From: Deltaproteobacteria bacterium
GTDB taxonomy: Bacteria; Desulfobacterota; Desulfomonilia; Desulfomonilales; Desulfomonilaceae
DNA: 64,000 bases
NCBI GenBank assembly: GCA_021777225.1
Contig: JAJYDQ010000005.1
Location: forward strand, 1 to 64,000
Direction of reading: 5' to 3'
The translations under genes were made by a program, and so were the position numbers. Below, in pieces: positions 36,655 to 45,338 of the stretch (its first letter is position 1; the number at the start of each line of letters is the position of its first letter). The notes beneath the pieces were generated by a model. It was given only the letters and a program-made list of their open reading frames with translations, had not been told where the DNA came from and did no database searches.

Positions 36655-36813
36655 ATGGAACTTGCTATCATTATAGCTGTATTTGTCGGTTGGTTTGTTC
36701 TTAACCGTTGGCTTCTTCCTAAAATGGGTGTCTCGACATGAATGTCGGCAGGATGTTCCCCCGTGAACAGGGGATCGAACGAAGCGCATGATCCTGATAA
36801 CTATCGGAAATAG
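36655..36813 (+). CDS. Small membrane protein, candidate selenoprotein (in-frame UGA at codon 29)
   Basis: AAGGG lies eight bases before the ATG at 36655. The first 28 codons give MELAIIIAVFVGWFVLNRW and LLPKMGVST, a single membrane span plus a short cytosolic or periplasmic part. Codon 29 is TGA (36739-36741). If read as selenocysteine, 23 more codons follow to TAG at 36811-36813 (MSAGCSPVNRGSNEAHDPDN and YRK), giving 52 residues with a U-x4-C pair. A SECIS-like hairpin follows the UGA at the expected distance. If UGA is a true stop, the product is a 28-residue peptide. ArsR follows 21 bases later, suggesting one transcript. No selenocysteine machinery genes are in the window, so the reading is a hypothesis. 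Confidence 0.55.
36757..36774 (+). promoter_or_regulatory. SECIS-like stem-loop after the UGA codon
   Basis: TCCCC (36757-36761) pairs with GGGGA (36770-36774) around the eight-base loop CGTGAACA. The loop begins 20 bases after the UGA and has G in its second position, both within the known limits for bacterial SECIS elements. A competing stem TGTTC/GAACA can form in the same stretch, so the fold should be computed. Confidence 0.4.
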
Positions 36814-36834
36814 GGCATAGCTAAGGTGTTTGAT

Positions 36835-37272
36835 ATGGGTTTCGCTAATGAGCAGACAGGACGAGAGGTTTTTGATCCTACGGTTAACGGAGATTTTTCA
36901 GGTTCGGGCCAACCTTTTGAAGGCGTCGAAGAGGACCAGAAGAGTAAGGATGAGATTTTCAACCTGATCAAGAGGATGGAATTTACGAGAGAAGCCGAGA
37001 TTTTTAAGGCGCTTGGACATCCCATCCGATTGAAGATAGTCTATGGTTTGCTTAAAGTTGGTGGGTGCAATGTAAAGAACATGCAGGAATGCCTTGGTCT
37101 TCATCAAGCTACAGTTTCTCAGCACCTGATTCACTTGAAAACCCGGGGGATAATCCAGTCGTCCCGGCAGGGATTGGAAATGGTTTACACTGTCACCGAC
37201 AACTGGGCCAAATGTATTGTTGACAACATTGAGAAAAGCAACATGTTGGTATCCGACAATTCCATCGATTAA
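36835..37272 (+). CDS. ArsR-family transcriptional regulator
   Basis: 145 residues from the ATG at 36835, eight bases after AAGG; a GTG at 36826 is the alternative. After a ~45-residue N-terminal extension the winged helix-turn-helix starts at FKALGHPIRLKIVYGLL, then NMQECLGLHQATVSQHLIHLKTRGII (recognition helix) and the wing SSRQGLEMVYTV. ArsR-type repressors respond to metals or redox state through Cys/His sites. Here a Cys lies at GGCNVKNMQEC, a possible thiol sensor, but the classical arsenic site is not clear. It is encoded 21 bases after the candidate selenoprotein, which it may control. Confidence 0.88.
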   Translation: MGFANEQTGREVFDPTVNGDFSGSGQPFEGVEEDQKSKDEIFNLIKRMEFTREAEIFKALGHPIRLKIVYGLLKVGGCNVKNMQECLGLHQATVSQHLIHLKTRGIIQSSRQGLEMVYTVTDNWAKCIVDNIEKSNMLVSDNSID

Positions 37273-37471
37273 AAATGACTTCAGAAACGTTCCAGAATTA
37301 TCAACGTCTCAACTGCCTATTAGCCTCTATCTCTCCCAAAATACTCCGACACTTTAGTGTTATCTTTTAAAATGACAGTTTCTCTTTTTGCAAACAGGGA
37401 GGATCGTGTTATTATTATTTGTATAGTATGCTTCCTCCAAATAGACTCTATCAAAGAAAAGGGAATTATTA

Positions 37472-37891
37472 ATGCCTGAGCTTGTTAGGTTTGGCGTGTC
37501 GATACCGGATGATTTACTCGAAAAGTTCGATGAGTTGATAAACCAAAAGGGATACACGAATCGATCCGAGGCTATCAGAGACCTGATTCGAGATCGTCTG
37601 GTTGAAGATCAATGGAGCGAACCGGGCCACGAAGTGGTAGGTACGGTAACAGTTGTCTACAATCATGAACAGAGTGACTTGGCTCAAAAACTGACGGAGA
37701 TACAACACAGGACTCACAATCTGATCATTTCTGCGCTGCATGTTCACCTGGATGCTCACAATTGCCTTGAGGTACTCATATTGCGGGGTGAATCCGAACA
37801 GGTCAGGAGGACGTGTGAGTTGCTAATATCCACCCGAGGGGTGAAGCACGGCAAAATGACCATGACTACCACCGGCATGGAAATAGACTGA
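37472..37891 (+). CDS. nikR: Nickel-responsive regulator NikR
   Basis: 139 residues with AAAAGGG upstream. An N-terminal ribbon-helix-helix ([19 protein letters not shown] ... [14 protein letters not shown], 5-43) is followed by an ACT-like nickel-binding domain. The four nickel ligands of E. coli NikR (His76, His87, His89, Cys95) are all present, shifted by three: His79, His90, His92 (HVHLDAHNC) and Cys98. It senses nickel and represses nickel uptake genes; none is in this window, so its targets are elsewhere. Confidence 0.93.
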   Translation: MPELVRFGVSIPDDLLEKFDELINQKGYTNRSEAIRDLIRDRLVEDQWSEPGHEVVGTVTVVYNHEQSDLAQKLTEIQHRTHNLIISALHVHLDAHNCLEVLILRGESEQVRRTCELLISTRGVKHGKMTMTTTGMEID

Positions 37892-37912
37892 CCCGAGAAT
37901 AATTCCTGCAAA

Positions 37913-38971
37913 TCAGGAATATACGCGCGACAGATGTAACGGTCTGACATCACCGCGACAGGGTGGGGGTACCAGCAACTGCAGGTCCACATTAAGCCAT
38001 TGATAATCTGGATTAAGTTCCCTGATTTTGCAATCTTGGGGTGGAGTTGAGTGTTCGTTGTATTCGTACGACACCAGAAAGATTCCTACGCCATATTTTT
38101 CTGTTCGATCAATCAGATAACCGTTCACAAAATCTTTCTCGTCCATTTTCGCTTCTTGAGCGACGTCTCGTATTTCTTCATTGCTCAACCTTATCAAGAC
38201 ATATTTGGAAATACCCTGTTCAGCCAGCCTGAATAGAGTCCGTGACTCAGAAGAACAGATGTAAACAGTAGATATAAAATGGAACCTTGCGAGGAAACGA
38301 GCGGCGACAAGAGCCGCTGTGCGGCGTCCCCCAACAGTGTAGTGAAAGCCATAATATTCATAAAGCTTTTGCTGAATCAACTCTCCGACTTTGTCACCTT
38401 TTTCGTAGAGGTCCTTAGATATGTACCGCAGATATTTGGCAAGATCTTCGGCCGCCTGAGCTACCGGCCAGTCCACCCTTACGTGAAAATGAGTCAACCC
38501 ATATCGGTATCTTGCCCTTATGGTGGGATCTTGTTGCATCATAACGGCATAGTCCGACTTGAGAAGTTCCCGAAGCAGGATCGGAAATGCCGTATCTTCG
38601 AAGAATCTCATCTTTTGGTTAAAAAGTTCCTTAAGATCAAAAATCGCCAGATTAACGAGGTTTTCTTTTGTTATTTTGTTTGAGTCAAAGAAACGTATAT
38701 AAGTTTTTACTGAATTTGGCACAGTCCCTTCGTTGAAAATGAGTATGAAATGCGAGTGTTTTGTGTACTCTTGGCCAACAACACGCGCTCTAGGCTTGAG
38801 TTCCCGCATCTCAACAAATGGATATTCTTCTCCTGAATCCTTAAAAGCCTTATACGATTTTATAAGGCCTTCAGATATCAGGAGCCCATCGAGTTCGTCT
38901 CGCAGGAAAAAGTAAACACATCGTCTGAATCTCTCATTCCATCCTATTTCATTTCTTCTGAGAAATGGCAT
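37913..38971 (-). CDS. Protein of unknown function
   Basis: 352 residues from the ATG at 38971, with GAGG five bases upstream; a TTG at 39043 lacks a site. No signal peptide or membrane segment is evident. The chain is rich in aromatic and charged residues and alternates hydrophobic strands (HSHFILIFNEG, YAVMMQQDP, GVGIFLVSYEYN) with helices (AAEDLAKYLRYISKDLYEKGDKV). A short Cys-containing region lies near the C-terminus (PPPCRGD). I recognise no family. It is convergent with nikR and divergent from the S1-domain gene. Confidence 0.65.
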   Translation of the reverse strand: MPFLRRNEIGWNERFRRCVYFFLRDELDGLLISEGLIKSYKAFKDSGEEYPFVEMRELKPRARVVGQEYTKHSHFILIFNEGTVPNSVKTYIRFFDSNKITKENLVNLAIFDLKELFNQKMRFFEDTAFPILLRELLKSDYAVMMQQDPTIRARYRYGLTHFHVRVDWPVAQAAEDLAKYLRYISKDLYEKGDKVGELIQQKLYEYYGFHYTVGGRRTAALVAARFLARFHFISTVYICSSESRTLFRLAEQGISKYVLIRLSNEEIRDVAQEAKMDEKDFVNGYLIDRTEKYGVGIFLVSYEYNEHSTPPQDCKIRELNPDYQWLNVDLQLLVPPPCRGDVRPLHLSRVYS

Positions 38972-39222
38972 GAACGCCTCATTTTTCTTGACTGTAAAAC
39001 TAAGGGAGCCGGCTTGATTTAACAAACCGATTACGGATACCAAAAAAAGACCGGACCTCTAGTTTTGGATATCATTATCAAACTGTGAATTCGGATAAAT
39101 AATCCGAAAAAATTGGTGTGAGTTTGTATATCTTTACCACTATCTCAGTGTGCTTGCAAGGAAGAGGAAAAAAAGGTAAACATTCAAGGTGATATGATAC
39201 AGGGAAAGGCTTTTTCACTCAA

Positions 39223-40692
39223 ATGGCTCAAAATAAAGATCAAGAACTGAACAAAGATAATGCGCCCGATGACCTGGAGGAGGATTTCGCAGCGTTATTT
39301 GAAGCTTCTACTCAAGCTGATCATGAAACTATTACACACGAAGGCAGGATCGATGGGAAAATAGTATCTATTGGCGATGAATGGGTTTTTGTGGATATTG
39401 GAGGGAAAAGCGAGGGAGCGATCTCCAAGGAAGAGCTTCGTGATTCCGAGAAACGTCTGGATCTTAAAGTCGGGGATCCAATTACCGCTTACGTTGTAGC
39501 TCAGCGAGATGGGGATGTGCTTTTAAGTGTTAAAATGACACATGCCGCTTCAGAAGACGCCGTTAGAGGGGCGTTCCAAAGTGGAGTCCCGGTTGAGGGC
39601 CTGGTGATCGAAGAGAGAAAAGGCGGTTACAGTGTGACCGTATTTGGCCGAAACGCATTTTGCCCATATTCTCAAGTCGACATTGTTTCCGGAGGATTGC
39701 CGGAAAACTATATCGGTAAAAAATTCTTTTTTAAGATCACCGATTTTTCAGACAGGGGACGCAATATTGTTTTGTCAAGGCGAGAAGTTCTGGAACAGGA
39801 ACGCCGCCAGAAAATCAACCAACTCAAACAAACTCTTGCGGAGGGAGATGTGGTTCGTGGCGTAGTCCGTAAACTGGCTGCGTTTGGGGCGTTTGTTGAC
39901 ATTGGTGGCCCGGAAGGACTTATACCCATTTCCGAGTTGGCCTGGAGTCGAGTCGAATCGGTGTCGGATTTTATGTCGGTAGGTGATGAGATTTCAGTAA
40001 AAATTACCGGGCTTGATTGGGACAAGAACCGGATTTCCCTGAGTCTCAAACAGGTTCAGGATAATCCTTGGGATTCTATCACTTCGCGTTTCCATGACGG
40101 CCTCGAAACGGTAGGAGTAGTAACCAGGCTCACCAACTTTGGAGCGTTTGTTGAATTAGAGCCGGGTATTGAGGGATTGGTTCACATATCGAACTTTGGC
40201 AGGGGACGCAGGATCAACCATCCCCGAGAGGTAGTCAGTCCCGGAGAATCGATCAAGATTCGGATCATCTCTGTGAATAGGGATGAAAAAAGGTTAAGCC
40301 TCGAACAAATCCCCGACATTCAAGCACTTGGTTCGCAAGAACCGGATGTGGAGATTGTGGAAGGAATGGTCACAACTGGAGAGGTCCAGGCCATCAAGGA
40401 CTATGGACTATTTGTCAATCTTACAGGTGGAAAAACCGGATTATTGAGAAATGCCGAAATCGGCGATTTTAGCCCGAGAGAACTTAGAAAGAAATACCCT
40501 GTCGGATCCAGCATTACGGTAAAAGTCATATCCGTTGAGCCGGAAATCCGAAGGATTGGACTAAGTCTGAAAGCCTTGGAACACTCTGATGAACTCAATC
40601 AGGCCAAAGAATATCTTACTGCCGGCAGGTCCCGGAAATCCTTTGGTACCTTGGGGGAATTGCTTAAGTCCAAATTGGGAGAAAAGGAATAA
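39223..40692 (+). CDS. S1 RNA-binding-domain protein, ribosomal protein S1-like
   Basis: 489 residues. It contains about five S1 (OB-fold) modules: GKIVSIGDEWVFVDIGGKSEGAI, a divergent second one around VFGRNAFCPYSQVDI, then GVVRKLAAFGAFVDIGGPEGLIP, GVVTRLTNFGAFVELEPGIEGLVH and GEVQAIKDYGLFVNLTGGKTGLL. Full-size S1 has six, so this is a shorter S1-type protein, found in many anaerobes beside or in place of full S1. It probably binds mRNA in translation or RNA turnover. It has AGGGAAAGG upstream and ends in a small hairpin terminator. Confidence 0.85.
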   Translation: MAQNKDQELNKDNAPDDLEEDFAALFEASTQADHETITHEGRIDGKIVSIGDEWVFVDIGGKSEGAISKEELRDSEKRLDLKVGDPITAYVVAQRDGDVLLSVKMTHAASEDAVRGAFQSGVPVEGLVIEERKGGYSVTVFGRNAFCPYSQVDIVSGGLPENYIGKKFFFKITDFSDRGRNIVLSRREVLEQERRQKINQLKQTLAEGDVVRGVVRKLAAFGAFVDIGGPEGLIPISELAWSRVESVSDFMSVGDEISVKITGLDWDKNRISLSLKQVQDNPWDSITSRFHDGLETVGVVTRLTNFGAFVELEPGIEGLVHISNFGRGRRINHPREVVSPGESIKIRIISVNRDEKRLSLEQIPDIQALGSQEPDVEIVEGMVTTGEVQAIKDYGLFVNLTGGKTGLLRNAEIGDFSPRELRKKYPVGSSITVKVISVEPEIRRIGLSLKALEHSDELNQAKEYLTAGRSRKSFGTLGELLKSKLGEKE

Positions 40693-40709
40693 CCTTGCTA
40701 AGGTTTTTT
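40691..40709 (+). terminator. Short intrinsic terminator after the S1-domain gene
   Basis: AACCTT-GCT-AAGGTT followed by four further T residues; it overlaps the stop codon. A second perfect stem, GGGGTCAGG/CCTGACCCC (40713-40734), follows without a T tract. Confidence 0.6.
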
Positions 40710-40888
40710 GATGGGGTCAGGAATCCCTGACCCCGTCGGCAGATCCATAAAAGTTGGCTTCAAAAGTCAGCGTATCTAAACTTCATTACCTTAACTGCCC
40801 TGATACCTTGCCGGCTATAACTTTCTTCAAAGTGTAAACGCTACACTGAACCAATGTCATTTAAACTATCCCAAGTCCACAATAAAAT

Positions 40889-41290
40889 CTAATCACAGAC
40901 CACGGGTATTTTCCTTGGGATAGCCTTCTCCGACTTAGGCAGCTTTAGTGTAAGCACACCATCGTTCATTGAAGCGGCAATTTTAGCGTGATCGATTAAA
41001 TTGTTTACCCTGAATGTTCTGTAATATCCTCCTGTCCTATATTCGGTAAGCAGTTCCTGGCCACCAAATTCTTCGGCTTTGGCGTCACCGATAATAGTCA
41101 GAATGTTTTCCCTCAGATCAACTTCGACATCTTCTGAATTGATTCCTGGCATGTCAACTACGACAGTCAGCTCATTCGAATTCTCAAAAATGTCCACCGC
41201 AGGAGTAAAATATAGACCGTTACGTGTAATCTCACCGCTCTCCGGAGAAAGTTCCTTTTTGTCGACAACTTGTATTTCCTGATTCGCCAT
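40889..41290 (-). CDS. Small heat-shock protein, Hsp20 family (third copy)
   Basis: 133 residues with GGAGG upstream. The alpha-crystallin domain runs from LYFTPAVDIFENSNELTVVVDMPGINSEDVEVDL to GVLTLKLPKSEKAIPRKIPV. It includes the I-x-I/V-like C-terminal element (KIPV), here short. It has an unusual Gly/Tyr-rich loop, FGGQELLTEYRTGGYYRTF. Hsp20 proteins are ATP-independent holdases of the cytosol. It is the last of three leftward Hsp20 genes with gaps of 26 and 114 bases, likely one stress-responsive cluster. Confidence 0.9.
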   Translation of the reverse strand: MANQEIQVVDKKELSPESGEITRNGLYFTPAVDIFENSNELTVVVDMPGINSEDVEVDLRENILTIIGDAKAEEFGGQELLTEYRTGGYYRTFRVNNLIDHAKIAASMNDGVLTLKLPKSEKAIPRKIPVVCD

Positions 41291-41316
41291 GTTGGTTTTC
41301 CTCCGAGTTATGTTGA

Positions 41317-41775
41317 TTATTCGGTAGAAACAGATATTTTGCGAGGACCTGATCCTTTGTCCAATGGCAGAGTAATAGTTAGGACCCCGTTCTTGTAATT
41401 AGCGCCTATATTATCGGAATCGACTTTTTCCGGTAGACTGATGCTCCGCTGAAAAGAGCCATGAGACCGCTCTCGTCGATGATAGCTGACGTTTTCATCC
41501 AAATTCTCAGGTTTTCTCTCGCCCTTAATAGTCAGAGTTTCTCCCTGAACGCTCAAATCAATTTCGTTAGCCTTCACCCCAGGGAGTTCAGCCAGAATCT
41601 TGTAGTTCCCCTCATCCTTTAGTACGTTAATAGGTGGAAATAACCGACCCCTTCTCAAAAAATACTCTGAAGATGGAGAATTTTCATTGAGAGTTGAAAA
41701 AAGATTGTTCATGTTTTTCTGGAGTCGCATAAACTCACCCACCCATGGGTCTCTCTGTATATCCCAAATTGTCAT
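41317..41775 (-). CDS. Small heat-shock protein, Hsp20 family (second copy)
   Basis: 152 residues with GGAGG eight bases before the ATG. An N-terminal arm (MTIWDIQRDPWVGEFMRLQKN) typical of class A bacterial Hsp20s precedes the alpha-crystallin domain, which includes PPINVLKDEGNYKILAELPGV and GVLTITLPLDKGSGPRKISV. It lies between two further Hsp20 genes. Confidence 0.92.
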   Translation of the reverse strand: MTIWDIQRDPWVGEFMRLQKNMNNLFSTLNENSPSSEYFLRRGRLFPPINVLKDEGNYKILAELPGVKANEIDLSVQGETLTIKGERKPENLDENVSYHRRERSHGSFQRSISLPEKVDSDNIGANYKNGVLTITLPLDKGSGPRKISVSTE

Positions 41776-41889
41776 GTTTGAACCTCCACTCCATATTTTA
41801 TTCGACAGCTAAAATCGTTCGCCTTTATGTTCCCCGGCTTATCAAGCGGTTATAGAATGACGAGAGCTTTACTCTCGCCACTCAGTAGC

Positions 41890-42363
41890 CTACTTTACGT
41901 CAATTTTTATTGACCGTTTTTTGCTTGATTCAGCCTTGGAAAATTTCAAGTTCAATACGCCGTTTTTAAAATTAGCCTCGACCTGGTCCTCTTTGACCTC
42001 GCAAGGCAGGGTCACTGAACGTGAAAAACATCCGAAAGATCGTTCAATTCGATGCATATTCTCAGTTTTCTCTTCTTGCCCTTCCTTTTTTTCACCTTTT
42101 ACCGTAAGGGTCGTTCCCGAGAGGTCTACCTCAATATCTTTTGGATCTACCCCAGGCAATTCAGCTTTTAACAATATTTCTTCATCGGTTTCTGAAACAT
42201 CAAAAGCAGGCGTGAAACCTTTGCTAAAGTATGTTCCGGGCAACCACCCGGCGTTACCGAAAAATTGGTTGAATAGATCATCAACCTCTTTTCTAAATTC
42301 GGTCAGCGCGTTTTCTGGAACGCTCCGACCTTCTTTCCATCTCCAGGGAATGAGGCTACGCAT
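41890..42363 (-). CDS. Small heat-shock protein, Hsp20 family (first copy)
   Basis: 157 residues with AAGGAGGG at ideal spacing. Conserved Hsp20 features: MRSLIPWRWKEGRSVPENAL arm, FTPAFDVSETDEEILLKAELPGVDPKDIEVDL, HRIERSFGCFSRSVTLP, and GVLNLKFSKAE. It leads the Hsp20 cluster. The 180-base region upstream holds a TTGACA and a CCCCAT element but not at heat-shock sigma-32 spacing, so the control mechanism is not clear. Confidence 0.92.
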   Translation of the reverse strand: MRSLIPWRWKEGRSVPENALTEFRKEVDDLFNQFFGNAGWLPGTYFSKGFTPAFDVSETDEEILLKAELPGVDPKDIEVDLSGTTLTVKGEKKEGQEEKTENMHRIERSFGCFSRSVTLPCEVKEDQVEANFKNGVLNLKFSKAESSKKRSIKIDVK

Positions 42364-42546
42364 TTTCTAATACCCTCCTTTCGAAGTGATGGGGTTGAAG
42401 TTTCATGGACTTACGTTCCCATAATTCAAGAAACAGATGATCACGCGTTTGATGTTGTCAAGACCCCCGGGGTTAACTCTCGATCTGTGTGCGCTTATAA
42501 AAGATGCCGGAAAGATAAAGAATGAATTCGGGACACTCCGCAATTC

Positions 42547-44979
42547 CTAAAGGTTCGATTTGCGGTTCCTGACCGCCTCTGAAGCCCTTCCTATCAACTC
42601 TACAATATCCACAGGCTTCTCGATCACCAAGTCAATACCGGATTCCAATATTTTCTCCCGTTCAGATGTCTGTCCACCCCATCCAGTAAGAAGGATTAGA
42701 GTTGGTTTAGCCTTTTGCTTTTTCTTAAAGAAACTGACAATCCTTCTCCCGACCTCCCAACCGTTCATTTGAGGCATTCCGAGGTCGCAGGTTATGACGT
42801 CAAATTCCTCTTCTTCAAGAATGCGAAGCGCCGTTTTTCCGGAAGATGCAGTCTTCACGAATTGACCCAAAGAAATTAAAGCTTCTTTGAACAGAGACAA
42901 CAACATTTCATCGTCGTCAATTACAAGAAAACGCATCGATGATTCGGAAAGATTAGGAATCTGACCCTGGCGAGAACTATCTTTTTCAACACTGGCCAGT
43001 GGCAACGCAATTGTAAATGTAGACCCAAAATCAACTTCACTGTCAACTGATATGGAGCCGCCATGACTGGTGACAATCCCGTAAACACCGGCAAGTCCCA
43101 TTCCTGTGCTTTGTAGTCCTTTTGTAGTAAAGAATGGATCGAATATCTTTGAAAGGTTTTCTGGGGCAATACCTATGCCGTCATCTTCAACTTCGAGGAT
43201 TGCATAATCATCCCTGGGAAATGTCCTAACCCTTATTCTCCCACCATTAGAGATGGCGTCTATCGAATTCCTCATCAAGTTCAATGTGACTTCGAACAGG
43301 TCGTTTGATATCCCTGAAACCAGCAATTCATCGGTTATGTCGGCCTGAACTGATATGGAAACCCCATTTTTGACGGCAAGCGTGCGCCACAAGAGTTCAC
43401 TCATTTCCAGAGCGTCTCTAACTGCTTTGCTGAGATCAAATATCTGGTTTGTCCCTGATGTTACGTCTGAGCGGAGTTGGGCAAAACTCTGGAGCCTTTT
43501 AACGGTTTCAGAGCCGTTTCTCGAGTTTTGCGCAATCTCCATAAGGAGGGGTCGAACCGCCGATGGATCTCCCTGTTCGAGCCTAATTAGGGCTGACTGA
43601 CTACTAACAAGAATTTTCTGTAAAACGTTGTTAAAATTGTGTGCGACCCCAGTCGCCAGTTCAGCTACCGCCTTTAAAAGCTCGCTCTGTAAAAGAAGCT
43701 CTTCAGTCCTTTTTCTGTCTGTTATATCTCTTACCAGCGCAAGAACCCGATCCTGCCCATTCAATGTCACACGGCGCAAATGAACATCGACCCAAAAAGA
43801 GCGACCATCCTTTGCTCTGGCGCGCCATTCAAAAAACTGTGGATGACCTAGACCTGCTCGACGAATTTTCTTCAATGCCTTTTCAGCTTCAATGCCCTCG
43901 CCTTCCGCGCTAAAGAGTGAAACATCAGCGCCTATTGCTTGTTCCTTTACATAGCCGTACAACTCTGTAAATCGCTCGTTGACATCCAGGACGGCGCCGG
44001 TTTGAGGGTCATGGATGAAAATAGCGTCTTCAACAGAATTGACTATTGCCCGATAATTCTCCTCCGATTGACGCAACGCGGTTTCCGAGTGCTCACGCTC
44101 GGTAACGTCTGTTATAAATACAAGATCGGCTGTTCGACCTTCCCACTGGACAGAGTGACCGTATATCTCACCCCATTTTATTTTCCCCGAAGCGGTCAGA
44201 ATCCTTATACGATAGCGCTCCGGATTCACAGTGCCCTGAAGTCTCTCCACATAGTTTTCAAAAGTTTTTTGTCTGTCATCGGGGTGGATAAAGTTAATGA
44301 AGGGCTTTCCAACAATTTCATTTAAAGGAATTTCGGCAATTTGACTGGCATACGGATTCACAAATTTAATAATTTGGTCCTGGGCCACTAGAATAGCTTC
44401 CTTGGCGTGTTCGATAACAAGCCTGTATTTTTCTTCAGATGACTTTAGAGCATCTATCACCTGCTTTCGGTCTGTAACATCGCGCAGAATCACCAACATG
44501 CCGGCGATCTCGCCATGAGCGTCGCGGTAACAGGACGCGCTGATATTGACTTCCAGCGACTCGCCAGACTTAGTGAGCCTCTTTGTATCAAAGGTTACAG
44601 AAGATTCTCCGTCCTGGTAAAGCCTATTTATTGTAGCTGCAGTTAAAGCGGCCTCGGATTCAGGAACAAAAGGGACCCGACGCCCTGACACTTCTTGGAT
44701 CGTCCAGCCAAATATTTTTGTGAATCCTTTGTTGACGAATTTCACATGGCCTTTGGTGTCATAAACCACTATGGCGTCAGTGGAGGCTTTCAAGAGGCCT
44801 GAATAAAGCTCTCCCAAGGCTTTGGCGTTTTCGTAAAGGGCCTTGTAATCGACTTGTGTCTGGGAGTCATGATTCAAGGGAGGGAGCGTTGCCGAAGAGA
44901 TCAACAGGCCTGAATCCACCGAACCCGCGTCCGGGTCGGATGATAGGAAATTCTTAGTTTTTTGATTTTCAAAACTCAT
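42547..44979 (-). CDS. Multi-PAS hybrid sensor histidine kinase with C-terminal receiver
   Basis: 810 residues from the ATG at 44979 (AGGGGA upstream; a TTG 39 bases earlier is weaker). Three PAS domains are visible: about 55-175 (ASTDAIVVYDTKGHVKFVN), 180-300 (AKEAILVAQDQIIKFVN) and 305-430 (VEDAIFIHDPQTGAVLDVN). They are joined by PAC-type ends (LVILRDVTDRKQ, LVFITDVTER, LALVRDITDRKR). The dimerisation/phosphoacceptor helix is GVAHNFNNVLQ, with NLMRNSIDAI, DDGIGI and GMGLAGVYGIV boxes. A receiver domain ends the protein (VIDDDEMLL, TCDLGMPQMNG, phospho-Asp there). It is soluble; ligand unknown. It is encoded just upstream of the Hsp20 cluster, in the same direction but 183 bases away. Confidence 0.92.
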   Translation of the reverse strand: MSFENQKTKNFLSSDPDAGSVDSGLLISSATLPPLNHDSQTQVDYKALYENAKALGELYSGLLKASTDAIVVYDTKGHVKFVNKGFTKIFGWTIQEVSGRRVPFVPESEAALTAATINRLYQDGESSVTFDTKRLTKSGESLEVNISASCYRDAHGEIAGMLVILRDVTDRKQVIDALKSSEEKYRLVIEHAKEAILVAQDQIIKFVNPYASQIAEIPLNEIVGKPFINFIHPDDRQKTFENYVERLQGTVNPERYRIRILTASGKIKWGEIYGHSVQWEGRTADLVFITDVTEREHSETALRQSEENYRAIVNSVEDAIFIHDPQTGAVLDVNERFTELYGYVKEQAIGADVSLFSAEGEGIEAEKALKKIRRAGLGHPQFFEWRARAKDGRSFWVDVHLRRVTLNGQDRVLALVRDITDRKRTEELLLQSELLKAVAELATGVAHNFNNVLQKILVSSQSALIRLEQGDPSAVRPLLMEIAQNSRNGSETVKRLQSFAQLRSDVTSGTNQIFDLSKAVRDALEMSELLWRTLAVKNGVSISVQADITDELLVSGISNDLFEVTLNLMRNSIDAISNGGRIRVRTFPRDDYAILEVEDDGIGIAPENLSKIFDPFFTTKGLQSTGMGLAGVYGIVTSHGGSISVDSEVDFGSTFTIALPLASVEKDSSRQGQIPNLSESSMRFLVIDDDEMLLSLFKEALISLGQFVKTASSGKTALRILEEEEFDVITCDLGMPQMNGWEVGRRIVSFFKKKQKAKPTLILLTGWGGQTSEREKILESGIDLVIEKPVDIVELIGRASEAVRNRKSNL

Positions 44980-45338
44980 TAAATCCCCTGTGTGGGGCGG
45001 CACATTTGGGAAAAGCAAGAAATCAAGGCGTCTGAGCGCCGAGTTGTAGCAATTCTAAGGAGCGGGAAAATAAAATACAAGAAATATTCAATCGATTGAG
45101 GCTGTAAGGCCAGAACTTTGTGGTCGGAATTTGGTCAAAAAAAGTGGGGACGAAATGATCGTCCCCAAAGATAAGGAGGAAAATTGTTTGGTTAATGAAG
45201 GCCTGGCCGGGCCTCCATGTGGGGGTTTATGAAGAAGTGGTTAGAATTATAAGGTAATGATGATTTCCAGCAAAATTCACTTTGTGTTTCGTTAAGGAAT
45301 ACCAGACGGTTAATGGCCTCAAGTTGCCGCTTAAATGT
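44980..45338. other. Intergenic region upstream of the hybrid kinase
   Basis: It separates the Cys/Pro-rich secreted protein from the kinase. It holds the terminator at 45137-45166 but no other ORF or motif that I can support. Confidence 0.5.
45137..45166 (-). terminator. Intrinsic terminator of the Cys/Pro-rich protein gene
   Basis: GGGGACG (45146-45152) pairs with CGTCCCC (45160-45166) over a seven-base loop; read leftward it is followed by seven T residues. Confidence 0.75.

Noticed and set aside
36738-36791. Alternative 17-codon ORF (ATGA overlap) after the small membrane protein
   Set aside because: It has no similarity or binding site of its own. The UGA read-through frame keeps a Cys and runs up to the arsR gene; still, this alternative cannot be fully excluded.
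40713-40734. Perfect 9-bp stem as terminator of the Hsp20 cluster
   Set aside because: It has no T tract in either direction next to the stem; left as a hairpin only.
42364-42480. Sigma-32 heat-shock promoter before the Hsp20 cluster
   Set aside because: CTTGA- and CCCCAT-like elements exist but their spacing is wrong (about 31 bases).
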